Source: Nocardia sp.
GTDB taxonomy: Bacteria; Actinomycetota; Actinomycetes; Mycobacteriales; Mycobacteriaceae
Length of the DNA stretch: 64,000 nt
Assembly (NCBI RefSeq): GCF_025465275.1
Contig: NZ_JAODNK010000181.1
Span: forward strand, 1-64,000
Direction: 5' to 3'
Shown here: positions 58,173 through 64,000 of the stretch, piece by piece
Position numbering within the stretch: the first letter of the stretch is position 1
How the letters are laid out: each line of letters starts with the position of its first letter
Position numbers and translations under genes: made by a program
The notes under the pieces: generated by a model
Told to the model about the DNA's origin: nothing
Database searches by the model: none
The model's input: only the letters and a program-made list of their open reading frames with translations

Positions 58173-59009
58173 CTAGTTCGCGCGGGCGGCGAGCAGAGGA
58201 GCCAGGGTGCGCAGGGCGGGGAGGTTGTCTCCGCCGAGGACTTGGATGGCTACGTGGTCGGCGCCGGCGCGGAGGTGGGCGGTAATGGCGTCGGCGATCT
58301 GGTCGGGGGTGCCGTGGGGGGCGATGGCGTCGATGACGCGGTCGCTGCCGGGGGGTGTGACGTCCTGGTCGTCGAAACCGTAGCGGCGCAGGTTGTTCAC
58401 GTAGTTGGCGAGGTTGAGGTAGTAGCCGGCGCGTTCGCGGGCGATGGTGCGGGCGCGTTGCGGGTCTTCCTCGAGGACGACCTTCTGCTCGGGGGCGAGC
58501 AGGGTGTCGGGGCCGAAGAGGACGCGCAGGTCCGCGGTGTGCGCGGGGGTGGTGAGGTACGGCAGGGCGCCGGCGGTGCGGTCGCGGGCCAGTGTCGCGA
58601 CCTTGGGGCCCAGGGCGGCCAGAGCACGGCCGTTCTTCGGGACGCCTGCCTCGTCGAGTTCGTCGAGGTAGTTCACCAGGGCGTCATAGGGTTTGGTGTA
58701 GCCATCGTTGAATTCGCGGTGGCCGGCGCCGATGCCCAGCAGGAAGCGGCCCGGGAACTTGCTCTCCAGGCGATGGAAGAGGTCGGCGGACGCCTTGGCG
58801 GGTGTGGACCACATATTCACGATGCTGGTGCCGATGCTGATCGACTCCGAGGCGGCGAACAGCGCATCGAAGCCGTCCCAGTCCGCGGGTGGGGAGGTGC
58901 CCAGCCACACCGTGCCGTAACCGAGCTGTTCCAGCTCACGTACCGCTTCGGGCGTCACCGTCGAATGCGGCTGCCACACACCGAACTTCCCGAACTGTTC
59001 ATTGGCCAT
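58173..59009 (-). CDS. LLM-class F420-dependent oxidoreductase-like protein
   Basis: A 278-residue luciferase-like TIM-barrel enzyme of the TIGR03620-like actinobacterial group. GVWQPHSTVTPEAVRELEQLGYGTVWLGTSPP is the usual opening in parts, with LESKFPGRFLLGIGAGHREF mid-way and a late APHGTPDQIADAITAHLRAGADHVAIQVLG. Cofactor F420 is likely from the family; the substrate is unknown. I chose the ATG at 59009. It follows the MarR gene on the same strand 49 bp downstream, so both may share the MarR-controlled promoter. Confidence 0.85.
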   Translation of the reverse strand: MANEQFGKFGVWQPHSTVTPEAVRELEQLGYGTVWLGTSPPADWDGFDALFAASESISIGTSIVNMWSTPAKASADLFHRLESKFPGRFLLGIGAGHREFNDGYTKPYDALVNYLDELDEAGVPKNGRALAALGPKVATLARDRTAGALPYLTTPAHTADLRVLFGPDTLLAPEQKVVLEEDPQRARTIARERAGYYLNLANYVNNLRRYGFDDQDVTPPGSDRVIDAIAPHGTPDQIADAITAHLRAGADHVAIQVLGGDNLPALRTLAPLLAARAN

Positions 59010-59058
59010 ACCTGCGGCCAACAGCGGCGGCGCGAACCACATTCCCCGGAGGCGGTTC

Positions 59059-59481
59059 TCAACCCAGTGCGGCGGCGATTCGCAGCAGTGCGGCACGGTC
59101 CGCCTCGGTGAGGCGATCGAGCAGATGCTTGCGGACGGCGTCGGCGTGCACCGGGCGCAGCTGCTGCAGGGCCTGCTCCCCCTGTGCAGTCAGCATCACG
59201 TCGACGCCGCCGCGGGTGCGTTCGCGGCGGATGAGGTCGCGGCTTTCCATGCGGGTGAGCTGATGGGACATGGCGCCCTTGTGCAGCCCGATCGAATCGG
59301 CGAGGCTCTGCTGGCGCAGGCTGCCGTTGCCGAGGTCTGCCACGCGCGACAGCACACCGTAGTCGGTGCCGGAGTAGCCGGTTTCGGCGGCGATATCGGC
59401 GCCGACGCGGCGAGTCACCTGGTCGCCCAGCGCTTTACAGGCGTGCCAGGCTGCCAGTTCGTCGCTACTGAGAGAGGCCAT
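59059..59481 (-). CDS. MarR-family regulator
   Basis: A 140-residue MarR protein. The helix-turn-helix is LRQQSLADSIGLHKGAMSHQLTRMESRDLI and the wing RRERTRGGVDVMLTAQG. It is divergent from an SDR gene 49 bp away and upstream of the LLM oxidoreductase. Two near-identical dyads fill the gap between it and the SDR, so it probably controls SDR, LLM and itself together. Confidence 0.85.
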   Translation of the reverse strand: MASLSSDELAAWHACKALGDQVTRRVGADIAAETGYSGTDYGVLSRVADLGNGSLRQQSLADSIGLHKGAMSHQLTRMESRDLIRRERTRGGVDVMLTAQGEQALQQLRPVHADAVRKHLLDRLTEADRAALLRIAAALG

Positions 59482-59492
59482 GCACCCATTCT

Positions 59493-59508
59493 AGTTGCTA
59501 CGACAACC
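59493..59508. promoter_or_regulatory. MarR operator a
   Basis: AGTTGCTACGACAACC, an imperfect inverted repeat (GTTG-N6-CAAC). It is nearly identical to operator b, 31 bp away, and lies 12 bp upstream of the MarR start. Confidence 0.6.
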
Positions 59509-59523
59509 CGGCGGTGTTCTACT

Positions 59524-59539
59524 GGTTGCTATGACAACT
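59524..59539. promoter_or_regulatory. MarR operator b overlapping the SDR start codon
   Basis: GGTTGCTATGACAACT contains the ATG of the SDR gene at 59531-59533. Bound repressor would cover the translation start, which fits a leaderless transcript blocked at its first bases. Confidence 0.6.
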
Positions 59540-60259
59540 CCTGTAATTGTGACCGGCGGATCCTCCGGCATCGGGCGCGCCGTGGTCCGCCGATTGAGTA
59601 GCCGCGGGCACCCGGTGGTCATCGCCTACCGCAACGGCGAACCCTCGGCCCGTGAATTGGTCGCCGAGCTCGAAGTACGTGGTGGCCGCGCGGTGGCGGT
59701 GCGGGCGAATGTGGCCGAGCGGGCCGATGTCCGGGCCCTGTTCGACGCCGCGGAACGCGAATTCGGTACTGCCGCAGGACTTGTCAACAATGCGGGCGTC
59801 TCGGCCGTCAAGCCCATCGCCGAGACCGGCGACGCGCTCATCGAGGAACTGCTCGGGGTCAATCTGCGCGGTTCCCTCTACGGCATGCAGGAGGCCGCGG
59901 CTCGTCTCGCCGACGGCGGCAGCATCGTGAATATCTCTTCGACCGCCGTGGCCACCGCGACACCGGGGCTCGGGGTGTACCTCGCCGCCAAAGCCGGGGT
60001 CGAGACCTTGACCCGGGTAGCGGCAAAAGAGTTCGGCGCCAGAGGAATTCGGGTCAATGCGGTCGCACCGGGCTTGGTCGACTCCCCCATGTTCCGCGAC
60101 GGCAAGACCGCCGCCGATATCGACCGCTGCACCGCACAGGCGCCGCTGCACCGCCTCGGCGACTTCGACGAAATCGCCGCCGCGGTCGGCTATCTGCTCG
60201 GTCCCGACGCCTCCTGGGTGAACGGGCAGGTGCTGCGGGTCAACGGCGGCGTCGGCTAA
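59531..60259 (+). CDS. SDR family oxidoreductase
   Basis: A 242-residue classical SDR: TGGSSGIG at about 8-15, NNAG mid-chain, NISSTAVA with the catalytic serine, YLAAK as the Tyr-Lys pair (a small variant of YxASK) and the closing SWVNGQVLRVNGG. It resembles FabG-type 3-oxoacyl reductases and glucose-dehydrogenase-like enzymes. The ATG at 59531 lies inside the MarR dyad and has no ribosome site, so a leaderless mRNA is likely. Its stop overlaps the convergent HxlR stop by 4 bp. Confidence 0.85.
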   Translation: MTTPVIVTGGSSGIGRAVVRRLSSRGHPVVIAYRNGEPSARELVAELEVRGGRAVAVRANVAERADVRALFDAAEREFGTAAGLVNNAGVSAVKPIAETGDALIEELLGVNLRGSLYGMQEAAARLADGGSIVNISSTAVATATPGLGVYLAAKAGVETLTRVAAKEFGARGIRVNAVAPGLVDSPMFRDGKTAADIDRCTAQAPLHRLGDFDEIAAAVGYLLGPDASWVNGQVLRVNGGVG

Positions 60260-60666
60260 CCGTAGGCCGGGACCTCACCGTCGAAAGCCGCGCGAGCAGC
60301 CAGCACATCCTCGATATTCAGTTCGGCCCAGTCCTTGAGCATGCCGAGGATCGGGATCAGGGTCGTGCCCAGCGGGGTGAGCGAATAGTCCACCCGCACC
60401 GGCACCTGCGCGGTCATCTGCCGCTCGATCAGACCGTCACGTTCGAGAATCCGCAGGGTTTGGGTGAGCATCTTGTTGCTGATGCCCGCGACGATGGCGG
60501 CGATCTCCCCGTAGCGGCGCGGGCCGTCGGTGAGGGTGGACATCACCAGGCCGGTCCATTTGTCACTGAGGGTGTCGAGCAGCTTGTTGGTGGGGCAGGC
60601 CGCGACGTAGGCGTTGTATTCGATTTTGCGCTGTTCGCGCTGCTGGGCGACGGTTGTGGTGGCCAT
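60256..60666 (-). CDS. HxlR-family regulator
   Basis: A 136-residue winged-helix regulator with CPTNKLLDTLSDKWTGLVMSTL, RYGEIAAIVAGISNKMLTQTLRILERDGLIER and VRVDYSLTPLG. The N-terminal cysteine after VAA may sense oxidants or quinones, as in other HxlR proteins. GGAG lies 5 nt before the ATG at 60666. It is divergent from an intact quinone reductase gene, its probable target, and is very like the HxlR at 34570-34968. Confidence 0.85.
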   Translation of the reverse strand: MATTTVAQQREQRKIEYNAYVAACPTNKLLDTLSDKWTGLVMSTLTDGPRRYGEIAAIVAGISNKMLTQTLRILERDGLIERQMTAQVPVRVDYSLTPLGTTLIPILGMLKDWAELNIEDVLAARAAFDGEVPAYG

Positions 60667-60825
60667 GCGCACTCCTGTTGGTGAGCTAGGTACTTTGCGG
60701 TGCGTTCTTCTCGCGGGACACCTGCTCGCCGTACGTTGATGACACGCCCCGCCGCCGGTCGAACTCCGGCGGAAGGCGTTCCACCGGTGGATCTTCCAAC
60801 TGTTCACATACTCAGGAGCATTCCC

Positions 60826-61743
60826 ATGCGTGCTGTCGCATTTCAAGAATTCGGTGGGCCGGACGTGCTGCGCATCATCGACACCCCCGTCCCCGCACCA
60901 GGTCCCGGCCAGGTCCGGGTGCGGGTCGCCGCCAGTCCGGTGAATCCGGTCGACGTGCGCGCCCGGGCCGGGGTGTTCGGGTCGATGCTGCCGACCCGTG
61001 ATCTATATGTCCCCGGTGTCGAATTCGCCGGGCACATCGAGGCGCTCGGCCCCGAGGTCAGCGGATTCGCCGTCGGTCAGCCGGTCATCGGCCTGCTGCC
61101 CTGGCTCTCGAACCCGGTCGGCAGCAATGCCGAATACCTCGTGGCGGCCGCCGACACACTGGCGGCGGCACCCAGTGGGGTCGATCTGGTTGCGGCCGCG
61201 ACTCTTCCGCTGAACGGCATCACCGCGGACCTGGTGGTGGCGGAACTGGGCCCGATCGCGGGGCAGACGGTATTGGTGACAGGCGCGGCCGGAGGTGTCG
61301 GCGGGTACGCGGTGCAGTTGGCCGCGGCGGCCGGTGCGCAGGTGATCGGCATGGCCGGTGCGGGCGACGAGCAGCTCGTACGGTCGTTGGGCGCAACCCG
61401 TTTCGTCGCTCGCAGCGCCACGATCGACAGCATTCGGGCACTGGGCATCGACGCCGTGATCGACGCCGCGGAGCTGGGCGCCGAGATCCTGCCGGTGGTA
61501 CGCGAGGGCGGCCGGTTCGTGGCCGTGCTGCCTCCCACCCTCCCCGAATCCGAGCGCGGCATCACGGTGACCACCGTCTTCCAGGCCCCCGACGGTCCCC
61601 GCCTGGCCGCACTGGTCGCCCTGGTGGAGGCCGGAACCCTCACCTTGCGGGTCGCGGAAACCCTCCCGTTCACCGAAGCCGCCACCGCACACGCCCGCTT
61701 CGAAAAGGGCGGTCTGCGTGGACGACTGGTCCTGATCCCCTAG
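60826..61743 (+). CDS. NADPH:quinone oxidoreductase-like MDR protein
   Basis: A 305-residue zinc-free medium-chain dehydrogenase/reductase of the quinone reductase type. The N-terminal GroES-like domain has VPAPGPGQVRVRVAASPVNPVDVR; the Rossmann domain has VLVTGAAGGVGGYAVQLAAAAGAQVIG with the NADPH motif; the C-terminus is ETLPFTEAATAHARFEKGGLRGRLVLIP in parts. No zinc ligands are present. It reduces quinones or enones with NADPH. AGGAG precedes the ATG at 60826. It is divergent from an HxlR gene and is the intact relative of the pseudogene at 34198-34469. Confidence 0.9.
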   Translation: MRAVAFQEFGGPDVLRIIDTPVPAPGPGQVRVRVAASPVNPVDVRARAGVFGSMLPTRDLYVPGVEFAGHIEALGPEVSGFAVGQPVIGLLPWLSNPVGSNAEYLVAAADTLAAAPSGVDLVAAATLPLNGITADLVVAELGPIAGQTVLVTGAAGGVGGYAVQLAAAAGAQVIGMAGAGDEQLVRSLGATRFVARSATIDSIRALGIDAVIDAAELGAEILPVVREGGRFVAVLPPTLPESERGITVTTVFQAPDGPRLAALVALVEAGTLTLRVAETLPFTEAATAHARFEKGGLRGRLVLIP

Positions 61744-61751
61744 ACGCCGGA

Positions 61752-61788
61752 AACCCCGCGGCAGCGACCGAGTCGCTCCCGCGGGGTT
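61752..61788. terminator. Bidirectional hairpin between quinone reductase and TetR genes
   Basis: AACCCCGCGG (61752-61761) pairs with CCGCGGGGTT (61779-61788); inside, AGCGAC and GTCGCT form a second stem. It lies between two convergent stops and probably ends both transcripts. Confidence 0.65.
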
Positions 61789-61798
61789 CGGTGTGAAT

Positions 61799-62491
61799 TC
61801 ACCTGGTGCCGTTGACCTTCGGGAACGACACTGCGATCAGGGTGGTGAGGGTGTCGGACAGCAGCTCGTGCACCTGGGCGCGGTCGAGGGCGCCGCGCAC
61901 GATCCATTCCCGGCCGGCGGCCTTGACCAGTCCGCCGTAACACCGCACCAGGGCACGCAATTCGTCGCTGTGCAGGGAATCGCTGAGTCCCATCATCTGC
62001 ACGACGCGGTCGGCGGCGGCATTGTCGGCCTCGTCGAGGATGCGTTGCACCTCCGGGTCGTCGCCGATGCCTTCCAGACCGGTGACCTTGACCCAGGTGG
62101 TGCCGTGCTCGCCGATGGTGTCCAGCAGCCAGGAGACGCTGGCCTCCACCCGCTCGCGGACATTGCCGGAGGGCACGAGCATATTGTCCAGGCGTGGCAG
62201 GGTCACCATGCGGCGCACGACCGCCAGGTACAGGTCGCGTTTGTTGCCGAAGTAGTGATTGATCAGCCCGCGCGCCACCCCGGCGCGCTGGGCCAGCTCC
62301 GCGGTGGAGACAGCGGCGTACGGACGCTCGCCGAACATATCGATGGCACAGGCCAGGATCTGCGCGCGGCGTTCGTCTGGTTCGAGGCGGCGCCGCCGGG
62401 ACGGAGTGTCGTCGGCGGGCACCGGCTCGAGCGTGGTGTCAGTGTTACCGCCGGGCTTCGACGGGGCTGGGTTACTAGAGTGAGCGGGCAA
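61799..62491 (-). CDS. TetR-family regulator coupled to acyl-CoA dehydrogenase
   Basis: A 230-residue TetR protein with a 35-residue N-terminal extension. The helix-turn-helix has ILACAIDMFGERPYAAVSTAELAQRAGVARGLINHYFGNKRDLY, ending in the YFGNK signature. The TTG start at 62491 lies inside the end of the acyl-CoA dehydrogenase gene (17-bp overlap) and is preceded by AAGGA, so it is translated from the dehydrogenase mRNA. It is probably a fatty-acid-responsive repressor of that operon. Confidence 0.85.
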   Translation of the reverse strand: MPAHSSNPAPSKPGGNTDTTLEPVPADDTPSRRRRLEPDERRAQILACAIDMFGERPYAAVSTAELAQRAGVARGLINHYFGNKRDLYLAVVRRMVTLPRLDNMLVPSGNVRERVEASVSWLLDTIGEHGTTWVKVTGLEGIGDDPEVQRILDEADNAAADRVVQMMGLSDSLHSDELRALVRCYGGLVKAAGREWIVRGALDRAQVHELLSDTLTTLIAVSFPKVNGTR

Positions 62492-63620
62492 TGAGGTCCT
62501 TCATTACCTCGTTGGCGCCCGCGAGGATCCGCAGGACCCGGGCGCCGGTGTACAGCTGGGATATCGGGTATTCGGTCATATAGCCATAGCCGCCGAAGAA
62601 CTGCAGGCAACGATCCACCACATTACCGAGTTGGTCGGTCAACCAGTACTTCGCCATGGCCGCGGTGGGAATGTCCAGCTCAGCGCGCAGGTGCTTGCTG
62701 ATGCAGTCATCGAGGAAAACACGGGCGACCTTGGCGATGGTCGCGCACTCCGCGAGCTCGAATCGGGTGTTCTGCATGGCGAACAGCGGCTTGCCGAACG
62801 CTTCGCGGCCCTTGGTGTAGTCGATGGTCAGCTCGACGGCCTTCTCGGTCATGGCCACGGCCAGGATCGCGGTGACCAGTCGTTCCTGGGCCAGCATCTG
62901 CATCATCTGATAGAAGCCCTGGCCCTCGGCCGAGCCCAGCAGATTCGAGGCCGGCACCCGCAGGCCGTCGAAGAACAGCTCCGCGGTGTCCTGGCCCTTG
63001 CCGCCGATCTTGGACAGGATGCGGCCGCGGGTGAAGCCCGGCACATCGTCGCCGACCTCGGCGAAGATGAGCGAGACACCGGAGGCGCCCTGGGTGGGGT
63101 CGGTCTTGACGGCCAGGATGATGCCGTCGCACAGCCAGCCGTTGGAGATGAAGATCTTCGAGCCGGTGATGACGTATTCGTCGCCCTCACGCACCGCGCG
63201 GGTCTTGATGTTCTGCAGATCCGAGCCGGTGCCCGGTTCGGTCATGCCGATGGACAGCAGCACCTCACCGCTGGCCGCCTTGGGCAGTACCCGCCGCTTG
63301 AGCTCCTCGGAGCCGAACTGATGGATGTACGGCGCGATGATCGAGGAGTGCACCGACATGCCGAGAGCGCCGTCGCCCAGGTGCGCCTGCGCCTCGATAA
63401 TGGCGGCCTCGTGCGCGAATGTGCCGCCGCCGCCACCGTATTCGGCAGGGATGGCCGCGCACAGCAAACCCAGTTCACCGGCCCGGTTGTACAACTCCCG
63501 ATCGGGATGACCCTGCACGATGAACTTCTCCTCGTGCGGAATCACCTCCTTCTCGAAGAAGGTGCTCGCCAGTCCTCGTACCGCTTCGACCTCGTCGTCG
63601 CTCCATGCGGGGCGTGCCAT
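62475..63620 (-). CDS. Acyl-CoA dehydrogenase
   Basis: A 381-residue FAD enzyme that oxidises acyl-CoA to the enoyl-CoA in beta-oxidation. SIGMTEPGTGSDLQNIKTRAV is the flavin-binding motif, KIFISNGWLCDGIILAVKT follows, and QFFGGYGYMTEYPISQLYTGARVLRILAGANEVM contains the C-terminal signature; the Glu of GANEVM is a candidate catalytic base. Length is normal. GAAGGA precedes the ATG. It heads an operon with the overlapping TetR gene. Chain-length or sterol specificity cannot be read. Confidence 0.9.
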   Translation of the reverse strand: MARPAWSDDEVEAVRGLASTFFEKEVIPHEEKFIVQGHPDRELYNRAGELGLLCAAIPAEYGGGGGTFAHEAAIIEAQAHLGDGALGMSVHSSIIAPYIHQFGSEELKRRVLPKAASGEVLLSIGMTEPGTGSDLQNIKTRAVREGDEYVITGSKIFISNGWLCDGIILAVKTDPTQGASGVSLIFAEVGDDVPGFTRGRILSKIGGKGQDTAELFFDGLRVPASNLLGSAEGQGFYQMMQMLAQERLVTAILAVAMTEKAVELTIDYTKGREAFGKPLFAMQNTRFELAECATIAKVARVFLDDCISKHLRAELDIPTAAMAKYWLTDQLGNVVDRCLQFFGGYGYMTEYPISQLYTGARVLRILAGANEVMKDLIARSL

Positions 63621-63703
63621 GAAAGTTCCTTCGTTTCCCGAGGCGCGCGCTTTCGCGCCTGGGCCCAAGAGTGCACCGCTATTGGCGGAGTGTCAACAAG
63701 AGG

Positions 63704-64000
63704 TCAGTTCTCCCCCGACCGCGCGTGGTTGACCTCCGCGAACGTGGTGAACATCGGCGTGTCCGGATCGGCCACGATCCCCTGGCGGCGCAGGAAACCA
63801 TCGATGAGACCCCACACCAGCTCGGTGGCCTGGCCGATGAACTCCTCCGTCTGCGCCGCGCTCGGGGTATCGGAATCCGACAGCCACAGATCGGTGATCG
63901 CCACCACCGCGCCGACCAGCGCGCGCGAGAGGTAGTCCAGGCCGTCGGTGTTCAGCGGAACGGCCTCGGCGACCGAGCGTGAAATCTTCGTCAGCCGCCG
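63704..64000 (-). CDS. C-terminal part of a probable TetR-family regulator
   Basis: The last 98 residues of a gene that continues past the window end. The helical segment LVGAVVAITDLWLSDSDTPSAAQTEEFIGQATELVWGLIDGFLRR resembles the C-terminal ligand domain of TetR proteins, but the helix-turn-helix is outside the window. It stops 83 bp before the acyl-CoA dehydrogenase start on the same strand, so it may be another regulator of this lipid locus. Confidence 0.55.
   Translation of the reverse strand, partial: RRLTKISRSVAEAVPLNTDGLDYLSRALVGAVVAITDLWLSDSDTPSAAQTEEFIGQATELVWGLIDGFLRRQGIVADPDTPMFTTFAEVNHARSGEN

Noticed and set aside
1..64000. CRISPR arrays, tRNA or rRNA genes, insertion sequences, prophage
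   Set aside because: No regularly spaced repeats, cloverleaf-like sequences, transposase or phage genes were seen while reading both strands.

Overview
The window is high-GC, gene-dense actinobacterial chromosome. GTG and TTG starts are frequent and several short transcripts look leaderless. Gene content points to Nocardia or a close relative in the Mycobacteriales: a HelR-type RNA polymerase protection ATPase behind a rifamycin-associated element, a ChoD-type cholesterol oxidase, a DUF5925 AAA ATPase, DUF2599 and DUF4232 lipoproteins, F420-type luciferase-like oxidoreductases, and a LigC plus primase-polymerase pair. The genus is inferred from gene content only. No rRNA, tRNA, CRISPR array, insertion sequence or prophage was seen.

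Layout. 0-7 kb: amidase end, XRE regulator with an alpha/beta hydrolase, SRPBCC protein, helR with its element, and an SDR/MarR divergent pair. 7-13 kb: DUF5925 ATPase with an acyl-CoA thioesterase behind a KstR-like motif, msrA, lipoprotein, MinD-like ATPase, TetR-SDR operon. 13-20 kb: proline-rich HTH protein, a shortened methyltransferase, two tandem secreted family 1 glycosidases, a MepB-like protein and a lipoprotein. 20-27 kb: MarR with a four-site operator array facing aldo-keto and luciferase-like reductases, then MerR/choD and an MFS pump.

28.8-34.1 kb holds a tightly coupled four-gene operon: a cysteine desulfurase-like enzyme, an unrecognised protein ending in a heavy-metal-associated domain, a fold-III PLP decarboxylase, and a cysteine synthase fused to a rhodanese domain. 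It combines three PLP enzymes of different folds with sulfur- and metal-handling domains, and is one of the two best candidates for an undescribed system. 34-46 kb is mixed: a quinone reductase pseudogene beside an HxlR gene, an antiporter with a UBP zinc finger, a degraded ADP-ribosyltransferase-like fragment, regulators, a serine hydrolase and transporters.

46.5-50.7 kb is the second candidate. A recognisable M-box (ykoK) Mg2+ riboswitch is followed by a short proline-containing ORF and then mgtC, a double-length ABC permease and an ABC ATPase with an extra C-terminal domain. The layout suggests a magnesium-controlled ABC transporter that would otherwise be labelled nitrate/taurine type. 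52-57 kb has an NfeD-like/flotillin pair, a cold-shock-domain protein, and the ligC and primase-polymerase repair operon. 57-64 kb has a DUF998 protein, an LLM oxidoreductase, MarR/SDR and HxlR/quinone-reductase divergent pairs, and an acyl-CoA dehydrogenase coupled to a TetR regulator. Many genes are regulator-enzyme divergent pairs whose intergenic dyads can be read directly.
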